Of a DNA stretch of 39,733 bases, positions 1 through 8,316 are shown piece by piece. The notes beneath the pieces were generated by a model, which saw only the letters and a program-made list of their open reading frames with translations, did not search any database and was not told where the DNA came from. Position 1 is the stretch's first letter. Each line of letters starts with the position of its first letter. The position numbers were made by a program, and so were the translations under genes. This stretch comes from Akkermansiaceae bacterium. Its GTDB lineage: Bacteria > Verrucomicrobiota > Verrucomicrobiia > Verrucomicrobiales > Akkermansiaceae. The stretch is from positions 1-39,733 of the forward strand of contig CAILVZ010000136.1 of the NCBI GenBank assembly GCA_903837825.1. Direction: 5' to 3'.

Positions 1-1125
1 ATCCAAATTGATGATCTCGCGCGCTCAATCCACCTTCATGCTGACCGGTCATTCAATATCGCCTCGCCCAAGCAACTTGGCGAAATTCTCTTCGACCAAC
101 TCGGGCTCGCAGAAAAGGCAAAGAAAACCAAAACCGGTCAGTACAAGACTGATGAACAAACACTCGCAATGCTTGAGGGCAAACACCCGATCATCACCGA
201 CATCTTATCGTGGCGCGAAGCAACCAAACTGAAGTCCACCTATCTTGATGCACTACCCACGCACATCGTCGCGGAGACGGGCCGCGTGCACACGCATTTC
301 CACCAACTCATCGCCGCCACCGGCCGACTGGCTTCGTCGGATCCCAACCTCCAAAACATCCCCGTCCGCTCTGAGGCCGGGCGTAAAATTCGAAAGGCCT
401 TTGTCCCTCGGCAATCGACCACGATCTATCAGATTTTGTCTTGCGACTACTCGCAAATCGAGCTTCGCGTGATGGCCGCACTATCGCAAGATGCCACGAT
501 GATTGAGGCATTCCAAAACGATGCCGACATCCACACGATCACTGCCGCTAAGGTGTTCAGCGTTGATCCTCTAGACGTCACCTCCGACATGCGGCGCACA
601 GCTAAAATGGTGAACTTCGGCATCATTTATGGAATCTCCGCGTTTGGGCTCAGCCAGCGCCTCGCCATCCCCCGAAGCGAGGCAGCCAGTATCATCGATG
701 CATACTTTCGTGAGTACCCTGCTATCCGCCACTTCATGGATCGCATGGTCAACGTGGCTCGCGAGTCCGGTTACGTCGAAACCCTCAGCGGACGCAGGCG
801 TTACTTTCCCGACTTAAATTCTGGCAACCAGAACCTCCGCAGCATCGCCGAGCGCGCCGCAATCAACATGCCCATTCAAGGCACCTCCGCAGACATGATC
901 AAACTCGCGATGATCCGCGTCGCGAACCTCCTAACGGAAAAACCGTATCAGACAAAGATGCTCCTTCAAGTCCACGATGAATTGGTCTTCGACCTCGCGC
1001 TCGATGAGCAGGAGGAACTCGTTCCCAAGATCCTGCATGCCATGAAAACCGCACTGCCTCTGCCAAGTGGAGTCCCCATCGAGGTCAGCTCTGGCGTCGG
1101 CCCAAACTGGCTCGCGGCTCATTGA
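1..1125 (+). CDS. polA: DNA polymerase I, C-terminal polymerase domain (5' partial)
   Basis: The gene is open from the first base of the window, so only the last 374 residues are present; the N-terminal 5' nuclease and 3'-5' exonuclease regions lie outside. Family A polymerase motifs appear in order: SDPNLQNIP, then motif A DYSQIELR with the catalytic Asp (near base 447), the O-helix motif B RRTAKMVNFGIIYG (near 595-636), and motif C QVHDELVF (near 970-990). The protein ends normally at TGA 1123-1125 with the usual family C-terminal region (VGPNWLAAH). It acts in Okazaki fragment processing and gap repair in the cytoplasm. It converges on the deaminase gene, 42 bp away. Family assignment is certain; whether the missing part carries an active proofreading domain cannot be told. 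Confidence 0.97.
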   Translation: MQIDDLARSIHLHADRSFNIASPKQLGEILFDQLGLAEKAKKTKTGQYKTDEQTLAMLEGKHPIITDILSWREATKLKSTYLDALPTHIVAETGRVHTHFHQLIAATGRLASSDPNLQNIPVRSEAGRKIRKAFVPRQSTTIYQILSCDYSQIELRVMAALSQDATMIEAFQNDADIHTITAAKVFSVDPLDVTSDMRRTAKMVNFGIIYGISAFGLSQRLAIPRSEAASIIDAYFREYPAIRHFMDRMVNVARESGYVETLSGRRRYFPDLNSGNQNLRSIAERAAINMPIQGTSADMIKLAMIRVANLLTEKPYQTKMLLQVHDELVFDLALDEQEELVPKILHAMKTALPLPSGVPIEVSSGVGPNWLAAH

Positions 1126-1128
1126 TTC

Positions 1129-1167
1129 GATGATCTAAATGCATCTCGCGCGAAGCGAAGATTCATC
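1129..1167. terminator. Possible bidirectional terminator hairpin between polA and deaminase
   Basis: The 42-bp gap between two convergent stop codons holds an outer stem, GATGATCT (1129-1136) against AGATTCATC (1159-1167) with one bulge, and an inner TCGC-GCGAA-GCGA hairpin. No clear U-tract follows in either direction, so the call rests on position plus base pairing only. Confidence 0.3.
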
Positions 1168-1641
1168 TCAATACCGCTGCAGACTGGGGAGCCGCAGATA
1201 GTCTCCTGCTAGGATCAGTGCCTGCTCGCGGCACAGCTCTCGAGACGGCACTAGGCGAGCAGCGGCCGGCAAGCCGATCTGCCTGAAAAACTCCGCATCG
1301 TCAAAGCCGATACCCGCTGCATCTTCAACCCGAAATCCATAGTAAATCCGATCAATCCTTGCCCAGTAGATCGCACCCAAACACATCGGGCACGGCTGAC
1401 CCGTCGTGTAGATTTCACATCCTTCTAACGAGAATGCTCCCAATTTTGCGCACGCATCACGGATGGCCATAACTTCCCCATGCGCTGTTGGATCCGACGA
1501 AGCGAGTACTTGGTTCCAACCCTCGCCCACAATGAGCCCATCCTTCACCACGACCGCACCGAATGGTCCGCCTGCACCTTGATTCATTCCATGGCGTGCC
1601 AACTCGATCGCACGAATCATGAATTTCTCGAGGTGTTGCAT
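1168..1641 (-). CDS. guaD: Guanine deaminase-like nucleoside deaminase
   Basis: A 157-residue protein of the cytidine/deoxycytidylate deaminase superfamily. The zinc site is visible as H54-G-E56 (proton-shuttle Glu) and P83-C84-P-M-C87. The run CLGAIYWARIDRIYYG after the PCxxC motif, and the conserved DAAGIGFDDAEFF segment, are characteristic of the small GuaD type of guanine deaminase (guanine to xanthine) rather than of the tRNA adenosine deaminase TadA. The start is ATG at 1641. It follows the small exported protein of the efflux block by 53 bp on the same strand, so it could be read from the same transcript, but there is no obvious functional link. Substrate is inferred from family resemblance only; other purine or pterin deaminases share this fold. 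Confidence 0.85.
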   Translation of the reverse strand: MQHLEKFMIRAIELARHGMNQGAGGPFGAVVVKDGLIVGEGWNQVLASSDPTAHGEVMAIRDACAKLGAFSLEGCEIYTTGQPCPMCLGAIYWARIDRIYYGFRVEDAAGIGFDDAEFFRQIGLPAAARLVPSRELCREQALILAGDYLRLPSLQRY

Positions 1642-1694
1642 CCTGGGAATATGCCCAATTCATCACCGAGATTCCACCCCAAAAACGGGTGACT

Positions 1695-2126
1695 TCAATG
1701 GTCGCAAGCGCAGGCGTATTCGGCATTCGAGCAAGTCGGACACGTGGCGAGGTTGAGATTGAACTTTGCATAAACCGGCTTGGCGTCCGGACCATTCTGG
1801 ATCTTAACGACCACTGGGAGCTCCTTGCCAGCGGGTATCGCTCGATCGGAGACAAGCGTATCCCCAACGCGGATGAAGAGCAGCGTCGTCGGTTTCGTGC
1901 GATCGCCCATGGTGACCGTGACAACTTGCGCGGTCGGCGCGATTGCTTTCCCAGCTGCATCAAGAAAGCGAATCTCAATTTTCTGGTCACTCGAAATGAG
2001 GAATTCCGCACGCGGATCCACCGCGTCGATGATCCTTCCGTGGTTAGGAGCACTTAGTTTCTCTGCAGAACTGGCGATGGCGAGTTCCGCAGCAAGGAAT
2101 ACGATTGCGATCATTTTTGTTTTCAT
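1695..2126 (-). CDS. Small exported protein with Cys/His-rich C-terminal tail, linked to metal efflux genes
   Basis: I do not recognise a named family. Starting at ATG 2126 gives 143 residues with a clear signal peptide (MKTKMIAIVFLAAELAIASSA); the upstream in-frame extension to 2186 would hide it. The mature part looks beta-rich (EIRFLDAAGKAI, VVTVTMGDR, LPVVVKIQNG), as in small periplasmic domains. The last 19 residues carry Cx2Cx6CxCxH (CPTC...CACDH), a plausible metal-binding or disulfide motif. It sits 81 bp downstream of the RND pump gene, and no Shine-Dalgarno sequence is evident. A role as periplasmic metal chaperone or sensor for the efflux system is inference from position and the Cys/His tail. 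Confidence 0.7.
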   Translation of the reverse strand: MKTKMIAIVFLAAELAIASSAEKLSAPNHGRIIDAVDPRAEFLISSDQKIEIRFLDAAGKAIAPTAQVVTVTMGDRTKPTTLLFIRVGDTLVSDRAIPAGKELPVVVKIQNGPDAKPVYAKFNLNLATCPTCSNAEYACACDH

Positions 2127-2207
2127 AAACTTATTAATTGATTGAGAGCTTTTCAGCAGAAAGCAAACTAGCGAGTTACAATCCATACAAATTGACTCAT
2201 TCGAATG

Positions 2208-5200
2208 TTAATGGGATGCGGCGGACTCAAGTTCGATCGACTGAGCAGCAGCCTTGCGCCCGAAAGCAAAGAAGACGGTGGGAGTCACCACCAATCCAAG
2301 CAAAGTGCTAGTGATCAGTCCACCGACGATGACGACCGCTACCGGATGGAGAATTTCCTTACCCGGTTGATCCGCAGCCAGCACGAGCGGAATCAGCCCG
2401 ATCCCTGCCGCGAGCGCCGTCATCAGTACTGGAACCAGCCGCTCTTTGGTACCGCGAATGACCATCTGCTCGGTGAAGCCCTCACCCTCGTGCTGCATGA
2501 GATGCAGGTAATGGGAAATGAGCATGATGCTATTTCTCGCTGCCACCCCTGCCACGGCGATGAAGCCTACGAGCGTGGCGATGCTGATGTTGTTTAACTT
2601 GAAGTAGGTGAACGCCAGGCCTCCGACCAATGCCAAGGGGATATCCCACAAAACCTGAAACGCGAAAAATGGCGTACGGAAATAACCATAAAGCAGGAAC
2701 CAGACCACCAGTAAAATAACCGCAGTGAAGAGCGCGATGCGTCTCGTTGCCTCTTGCTGTGCTTGAAACTCACCCTCAAACTTCACGAAATAGCCCTCGG
2801 GCAATTTCACCCTTTTCGTTACTTCACTTTTAAGACTTTCGACGAGAGTCGAAACATCTCTAACAGATGGTTTAATCGCCAAGGCATAGCGGCGCTGGCT
2901 ATCTTCACGGAAAATCACGTTCGGTCCTTTTGCCTCTCTCGCATCAGCGACGAGCGACAACGGAACATGCTGACCCCCGCTTACCTCGACTGGAATCTGC
3001 GATATTTTCTCCGGTGAATCCCTCCATTCTAACGGCAAGCGGGTGACAAGATTGACCGCACGCTGGCCATCCCGCAATTCTGCGACCTCCTTGCCCCCGA
3101 CGAGGGCAGAAACCTGCTCATTGAGATCCCCAGGTGTGATGCCGTAAGCACGCGCACGCGCGCGATCGACTTCGATCCGCAGTTGCGGGATCGACGACTG
3201 CACATCAAGTTTTGCGTCCTCAAGGCCGGGAATGGTTTTACAGATCGTCTGGATCTCGATGCCAATCCTTTTCAACCCCTCAAGATCTGGGCCGAATACC
3301 TTCACTGCGACGGGAGCTGAGACTCCGCTAAGCATGTGGCCGATCCGGTCCGCCAGTGGCCCGCCCACGACCGCAAAGACCCCAGGAACCGCCTTCAATC
3401 GCTTCGTGATATCCGCAAGGATCACATTGCGATCGCGATCCTTTGTTCCACTTGATGAATCAGCCCTGCGGAAGTCCACATCGAACTCCGCAGTCGAGAC
3501 AGGAACCACGTGATCTCCTCGCTCGGCACGCCCAAGTCGGCGACCAACCTTGCCGACTTCTGGCACGGCGAGGATCTCCTCTTCGACGACATCCGAAATC
3601 CGGTTCATCTCCTCCAACGAAGTGCCGGGCGCAGAAGTAACCGCAACCAGCGCAGTCTCCTCCTTGAACTTGGGAAGGAAATCCTTGCCCATCTGCGGAT
3701 AAAGCGAAATGGCAGCCACCACGATGCTCGCTGCCAGCGCGACTAGTAGATAGGGCTGGCTTAGTCCGAAACGAAGCCAAACATGCTCAAGCAACCACTT
3801 CATGCCACGCACGACAGCACCATCCCTGTGCACATGGCCAACCTCCGGACGAAGCAAGAACGAGCACAGCACCGGAATTGCGGTCAACGAAACCATAAAC
3901 GACGCGACCATGGAGATGATGGTAGCAATAGCGATCGGAGCAAAAAGCTTGCCTTCGACCCCTGTTAGTCCGAGGAGTGGAAGAAACACTAAAATGATGA
4001 GAATCGTCGCATAAAGAATCGAGTTCCTTACCTCCCCAGAGGCGCGACCGATAACGGCAAGTCGAGCATGAGGTCTCTCGAGCGCCGCATTCTCCCTGAG
4101 CCTGCGATAGACATTTTCCACGTCGACGATGGCGTCGTCCACGACCATGCCGATGGCCACCGCAAGTCCTCCAAGCGTCATGGAGTTCACACTGATTCCT
4201 GACCACTTGAAAATTAACATGGTGATTCCAAAGGAGAGCGGCATCGCCATGAGGGTGATGAACGTGGTACGAAAATTTAGGAGGAAGATGAAGATCACAA
4301 TCGTCACCATGATTGCTCCGTCGCGAATCGCTTCCATTAGATTTCCAATTGCGTGGTCGATGAAATCCTTCTGTTGGAAGAGCAGCATGGTTTCCACGCC
4401 TTTCGGAAATGATGGCTGCAGTTCCGCCAATGCCTTGTTAATTTCATCGGTCAGGGCACGGGTATCAAATCCTGGTGCCTTCGTGATCGACATGATCACT
4501 CCGTAGGTTGGCTTCTTTTCTGGGGTTTGGCTGACGGTGGCATCACCACGCATCGGCTCGATCCCCCATGCGACCTTTGCGACATCTCCAATCAAGATTG
4601 GCCGATCATTGGTTTTTTTAATAACCGTGCTAGCGATGTCACCGAGTTGCACCGTCATCGCCAGATTTCGCACCATGATTTCCGTAGTCCCCGAATTGAT
4701 GAATCCGCCAGTGGTGGTCGATGCTGATGCCGATGCCGCATGCTCCAACTCCTCGAGACTCACCCCATGAGCCTGCATCTTGTAGGGATCTGGCTGGATC
4801 TCAATTTGCTTCACGCCGCCCCCCATGTTGAGGATCTCGGCAATGCCCGAGATGCTCTGCAGGCGCCGCTTGATCGTCCAATCAGCGATGGAGCGAACCT
4901 CACTCGGTGGCAGATAGCCCGGCTCGCCCACTTTAATAGTCGACCGAACCCCAACCAACAGGATTTCACCCATCAGCGAGGCGACGGGTGTCATGAATGG
5001 CACCACGCCCGCTGGAAGTTGTTCGCGTACCCCTTGAAGACGTTCTTGGACGAGCGATCTCGCCTTGTATATGTCCATATCCCAGCCGAACTCAGCATAA
5101 ACGAGCGATAGAGACACATCGCTATTCGTTCGAAGACGCGTCAAGCCCGCCACTCCCATGAGTGCACTTTCGATCGGCTGCGTGATGCGCATTTCAACTT

Positions 5201-5378
5201 CCTCAGGTGAGAGCCCAGAAGATTCTGTTAGAATCATCACGGTTGGCTTTGATAGGTCAGGCAACACCTCTACTGGCAATTTCGATGCGGTGTACAGGCC
5301 CATCACCATGATCAGTAATGAGATCCCAACAACGATCGCTCGGTTAGCGAGTGACCAATGAATCATTTTATTCAGCAT
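2208..5378 (-). CDS. Heavy-metal efflux RND transporter, inner membrane pump (CzcA/CusA family)
   Basis: At 1056 residues this is the usual length for an HME-RND proton antiporter that drives metal ions from cytoplasm or periplasm through a tripartite channel. The N-terminus shows TM1 (RAIVVGISLLIMVMGLY) and the family's VEVLPDLSKPTV; porter-domain segments and two clusters of membrane helices (about residues 355-500 and 880-1040) follow. The fourth helix carries the proton-relay region IGMVVDDAIVDVENVYRR (D414, D415, D419, E421). This differs from the DFGxxxDGAVV form of Co/Zn/Cd pumps and from the VDAAIVMIEN form of Cu/Ag pumps, so no metal is assigned. The stop is 3 bp before the next upstream gene's partner arrangement: the adaptor gene ends at 5382, only 3 bp from this ATG, indicating one operon. 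Confidence 0.93.
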   Translation of the reverse strand: MLNKMIHWSLANRAIVVGISLLIMVMGLYTASKLPVEVLPDLSKPTVMILTESSGLSPEEVEMRITQPIESALMGVAGLTRLRTNSDVSLSLVYAEFGWDMDIYKARSLVQERLQGVREQLPAGVVPFMTPVASLMGEILLVGVRSTIKVGEPGYLPPSEVRSIADWTIKRRLQSISGIAEILNMGGGVKQIEIQPDPYKMQAHGVSLEELEHAASASASTTTGGFINSGTTEIMVRNLAMTVQLGDIASTVIKKTNDRPILIGDVAKVAWGIEPMRGDATVSQTPEKKPTYGVIMSITKAPGFDTRALTDEINKALAELQPSFPKGVETMLLFQQKDFIDHAIGNLMEAIRDGAIMVTIVIFIFLLNFRTTFITLMAMPLSFGITMLIFKWSGISVNSMTLGGLAVAIGMVVDDAIVDVENVYRRLRENAALERPHARLAVIGRASGEVRNSILYATILIILVFLPLLGLTGVEGKLFAPIAIATIISMVASFMVSLTAIPVLCSFLLRPEVGHVHRDGAVVRGMKWLLEHVWLRFGLSQPYLLVALAASIVVAAISLYPQMGKDFLPKFKEETALVAVTSAPGTSLEEMNRISDVVEEEILAVPEVGKVGRRLGRAERGDHVVPVSTAEFDVDFRRADSSSGTKDRDRNVILADITKRLKAVPGVFAVVGGPLADRIGHMLSGVSAPVAVKVFGPDLEGLKRIGIEIQTICKTIPGLEDAKLDVQSSIPQLRIEVDRARARAYGITPGDLNEQVSALVGGKEVAELRDGQRAVNLVTRLPLEWRDSPEKISQIPVEVSGGQHVPLSLVADAREAKGPNVIFREDSQRRYALAIKPSVRDVSTLVESLKSEVTKRVKLPEGYFVKFEGEFQAQQEATRRIALFTAVILLVVWFLLYGYFRTPFFAFQVLWDIPLALVGGLAFTYFKLNNISIATLVGFIAVAGVAARNSIMLISHYLHLMQHEGEGFTEQMVIRGTKERLVPVLMTALAAGIGLIPLVLAADQPGKEILHPVAVVIVGGLITSTLLGLVVTPTVFFAFGRKAAAQSIELESAASH

Positions 5379-5381
5379 CGG

Positions 5382-6506
5382 TCAGCAGTCGTTGGGTTGA
5401 GGTTTGGAAGCATTTCGTTTCTTGGCAATCAAGGAGCCGAGGAGCAGTACAAATAAAACACCACTCACATACATCCATGAACCACTGGTGCCGCCATCGG
5501 TATGAACCTTGCCGCCATTTTTTGCCACTGCCATCTCAGCCCTTTTTTCGGAGGTGAGTTCTCCACCATCTGCGGCATGTTCATGTCCATGAGCGGCGTC
5601 AAGGGCCTCCTTAAGCGACACGCTGCCGCCGGCGGCGAAAGAGAGCGAGTAGGCCCCGCGGGTGACCACTTCGTCCGCAGGAAAAAGTCCGTTGACGATC
5701 TCGACCATCCGATCATTCATTGCGCCCACTTGTACCGGCGATTTGATGAAGGTGTTCTCGAGTTCAAAATGTTTGACATAAACGAACCGATTGCTGGGCT
5801 CTCCTTGCAGCGCTGCGCGCGGCACGCTCATCACATTCGCTCGATGGTTAAGCACCATCGCGAACTCCGCACGCATGTTAGCACGCAGCCGCATGCCAGG
5901 ATTTGGCAATTTGAAAATGGCATCGACCGTGCCACTCTCGCGGTCGGCCACGCTGCCGAACCGAATCATTTCGCCATCGACCGATTGCTCGCCAAGCGCG
6001 GGGACATGGATATGTGCTTTGCTGCCGGGCTTGAGCATAGCGGCCTGACTTTCTGGGACGCGGGCGATGGCAAATACCTCAGATAAGTCGGAGATGTCTA
6101 GCAACTCCTTGTCCGGCTCAACTGGCTCCCCGAGGCGAACGTGGGATACGACCACCAATCCGCCGATCGGTGCCATCAACTTAATGCTGGGAGGAGGATT
6201 TCCAGGCTGACGGCTTTCGACAACGACAAGGGCTTGGCCTTTTTCAACCGTCTCGCCTTCCTTGAAATCCAAGCCCATCACCCGGCCTGAAACCCGACTG
6301 CTGACAACAGCATGGCTCTCTGGGATCTCCTCAATTCGCCCAAGGGCAAATGCGGTTTCTTCAAAGTCGGCTTCTTCGACCTCGACGGTTTCTATCCGGA
6401 GATTTTTCACGCCGATTTCGTCGAGGACAATCGTGTTAGATTCAGCGGCTCGACTCACTGAGAACAGCAGAAGAAACCAATAGCAAAAATAGAGTGAATG
6501 TTTCAT
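5382..6506 (-). CDS. RND efflux periplasmic adaptor (membrane fusion protein, CzcB/CusB type)
   Basis: 374 residues starting at ATG 6506 with a signal peptide ending near SVSRAAES. The barrel-sandwich/lipoyl-like halves are visible as VSSRVSGRVMGLDFKEGETV and KLMAPIGGLVVVSHVRLGEPV, followed by beta-barrel segments typical of HlyD/CzcB proteins. It would bridge the RND pump and the TolC-like channel. There is an unusual C-terminal extension: a short His-rich stretch (AAHGHEHAADGG), a Lys/Gly-rich linker, then a single predicted membrane helix (WMYVSGVLFVLLLGSLIA) and a basic tail. Most adaptors of this family lack a C-terminal membrane anchor. It lies 8 bp downstream of the outer membrane protein gene and 3 bp upstream of the pump gene. 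Confidence 0.9.
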   Translation of the reverse strand: MKHSLYFCYWFLLLFSVSRAAESNTIVLDEIGVKNLRIETVEVEEADFEETAFALGRIEEIPESHAVVSSRVSGRVMGLDFKEGETVEKGQALVVVESRQPGNPPPSIKLMAPIGGLVVVSHVRLGEPVEPDKELLDISDLSEVFAIARVPESQAAMLKPGSKAHIHVPALGEQSVDGEMIRFGSVADRESGTVDAIFKLPNPGMRLRANMRAEFAMVLNHRANVMSVPRAALQGEPSNRFVYVKHFELENTFIKSPVQVGAMNDRMVEIVNGLFPADEVVTRGAYSLSFAAGGSVSLKEALDAAHGHEHAADGGELTSEKRAEMAVAKNGGKVHTDGGTSGSWMYVSGVLFVLLLGSLIAKKRNASKPQPNDC

Positions 6507-6514
6507 GAAGTAAG

Positions 6515-7747
6515 TTAGATGGTTGATTTTCCAGTGGCATTTTCGTAACGAACCCTCGCAAGGTGGAAGGTGCGGATCGCCTCCAAGCGACTGACGGCCA
6601 ACTGAAGACGCTTCTCACGCGCACGAAAGACATCTTGGATTTCACCCAAACCGGAGCGCTGCCCGCTTTCAGACAAGGTCACCTGCTCCTCTGCTAAAGG
6701 CAGTAGTGTGGTTTGAATCTCACGAATGATTTGATGAGATTCAATCATCTCGGCGAGCGCGGCCTCTGCCTCAAGGCCAATGGTGCGGTGGAGTGCCACA
6801 ACCTCGATTTCCTTCCGTTCGTGTTTGGCGTTGGCCTCTTGAATCGCGCCTTCATTGCGATTCCAAAGCGGCCAAGGTATCTTCAGTTGAAACCCGATGA
6901 TGCCCTCTCGATCGTACCCTAGCGGCTCATCTTTCGTGCGGTCCGCTGCCAGGAAGATCCCGCCTTCCACATCGTCATAGCGACGCGCCTTCTCTAAGTC
7001 GACCGCAGCCGCGGTAGCGAGCACGTCCAGGCGAGCCACATTCAAGTCTGGCCGAGACGTGATGGCCACGCTGCGATGTGGCAGCTCAGGCTCAGGCAGA
7101 GTGCCGGTCACCACGAGCCCCTGCCTAGGAGCAATTCCCAAAAGCGGCTTCAGCTCACCGATGAGTGATATTTCAGCCAAATCAGATTGCCGAATCTCCA
7201 TGGCCAGACTCGCGGCCTCTAGCCTTGCTTGGCTAGCATCAACTGGAGAACCTTCACCCTTCGCAACAAGCTGCGACGCGAGCTCTGCAAGTTCTCCGGC
7301 CAATACGACCTGCTCACGGAGCAACTGCCGCCGACTTCGCTCAGCGAGAATGTTTACCACGCCGCTGCAGGCCTGACCCATCAGCCGCCGCTCATTTTCT
7401 AACACCTCGGCTTCGGATGACTTGATCTCGATTTGGGCAATCTCTCTCTCCAAACGCAAGCGGTCGGTAAGTGGAAATTTTTGCGAGAATCCCAGTTCGA
7501 ATTTCGTTTCGTGAAATCCGCGGTTCCCCTCGAAGGCCGCCTCAATTTGTGGATTTGAGAGTCGCCCTGATTGATTGGCCCGCCCATGCGCTTCTTGAAT
7601 CCGCAGGCGGGCGGCTGCTAGATCTGGGTTCTGTTGGTGAATTCGACGACCAACGCTTGAAAGCGAAACCACCACCTCTGGTTCCGCAAGCAATGGAAGG
7701 GAAATGGAGGCGAGAGCCACCATGGTACATGTTTGAAAGAATGACAT
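6515..7747 (-). CDS. TolC-like outer membrane efflux protein (CzcC type)
   Basis: An outer membrane channel component of the tripartite efflux system. Starting at ATG 7747 gives 410 residues with a signal peptide (MSFFQTCTMVALASISLPLLA); an in-frame ATG at 7825 would add 26 residues holding another hydrophobic stretch, and is less likely. The body is rich in long amphipathic helices with the TolC/OEP repeat pattern: NPDLAAARLRIQEAHGRA in the first repeat, and GFQLKIPWPLWNRNEGAIQE followed by coiled helices in the second. It is the second gene of the block, 132 bp downstream of the His/Cys-rich protein gene. Members of this family are recognised by architecture more than by fixed residues, but the partner genes make the assignment strong. 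Confidence 0.9.
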   Translation of the reverse strand: MSFFQTCTMVALASISLPLLAEPEVVVSLSSVGRRIHQQNPDLAAARLRIQEAHGRANQSGRLSNPQIEAAFEGNRGFHETKFELGFSQKFPLTDRLRLEREIAQIEIKSSEAEVLENERRLMGQACSGVVNILAERSRRQLLREQVVLAGELAELASQLVAKGEGSPVDASQARLEAASLAMEIRQSDLAEISLIGELKPLLGIAPRQGLVVTGTLPEPELPHRSVAITSRPDLNVARLDVLATAAAVDLEKARRYDDVEGGIFLAADRTKDEPLGYDREGIIGFQLKIPWPLWNRNEGAIQEANAKHERKEIEVVALHRTIGLEAEAALAEMIESHQIIREIQTTLLPLAEEQVTLSESGQRSGLGEIQDVFRAREKRLQLAVSRLEAIRTFHLARVRYENATGKSTI

Positions 7748-7879
7748 TAATTTGGAAAAGCTGCCGCAAAAACATGCGACAAGGGTAATGATCGAACAAA
7801 ATGCAAGATGGGCACGATAGACCACATCTTGAAGCGAGGGCGCAACTCAATCGCGCGCCGAGTCATCGCAGCGCGATGC

Positions 7880-8230
7880 TTAGATCAATGGTGGCTTTTC
7901 AGACCCCAATACGGGGGCCTCGGGCAGAATCGCTCGGTCATCTTGAACGCCCGAATAGGACGACCCGAGAATCCCGACCTTGCAATCCTGATGATTTTCG
8001 AAGGCGAATGCTACGCACTGCGAACAACAACTCGAATGATGGTGGTGATTCTGCGGGCAACCATCATCTGGATGATGCTCTTCGGGACCAGACGGATCCT
8101 GATGCTCGCTGCAACATGCATGAGCCGCCTTTGAACTGACCTCAGCATGGCTCGTGAACGATGCGAGAACGCGGACATTCAGTCCCGCAAACACGCAAGC
8201 CAACATCAGCCATGCCAAAAATGATTTCAT
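7880..8230 (-). CDS. Small exported His/Cys-rich protein at the head of the efflux operon
   Basis: No named family recognised. ATG 8230 gives 116 residues and places a signal-like hydrophobic segment (MKSFLAWLMLACVFAGLNV) at the N-terminus; the open frame extends upstream to 8269. After the signal comes a dense metal-ligand region with HACC, EEHH, NHHHH and CCSQC within about 40 residues, then an undistinguished tail. It is the first gene of the metal efflux block and so is closest to the promoter region shared with the divergent reductase gene. Binding of metal ions in the periplasm is inferred from composition; similar small His-rich proteins are common beside heavy-metal RND genes. Confidence 0.65.
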   Translation of the reverse strand: MKSFLAWLMLACVFAGLNVRVLASFTSHAEVSSKAAHACCSEHQDPSGPEEHHPDDGCPQNHHHHSSCCSQCVAFAFENHQDCKVGILGSSYSGVQDDRAILPEAPVLGSEKPPLI

Positions 8231-8316
8231 CAACGGGGTTATATTCAACGAGCACACGGGTCGATTCAAGCAGAAATCCCGCTTGGCGATGCGCGAACTT
8301 GTGGCAAATTTGCGCT
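8231..8316. promoter_or_regulatory. Divergent intergenic region between efflux operon and reductase gene
   Basis: An 86-bp gap separates the likely starts of two divergent genes, so it should hold the promoter of the efflux block and that of the reductase. I could not pick out convincing -35/-10 pairs or a clear palindromic operator by eye; no metal-responsive regulator gene lies in the window. Confidence 0.4.

Noticed and set aside
8161-8316. N-terminal extension of the enoyl reductase-like protein
   Set aside because: The 52 extra residues match nothing in the family and overlap the start of the divergent His/Cys-rich gene; ATG 8317 fits the family N-terminus.
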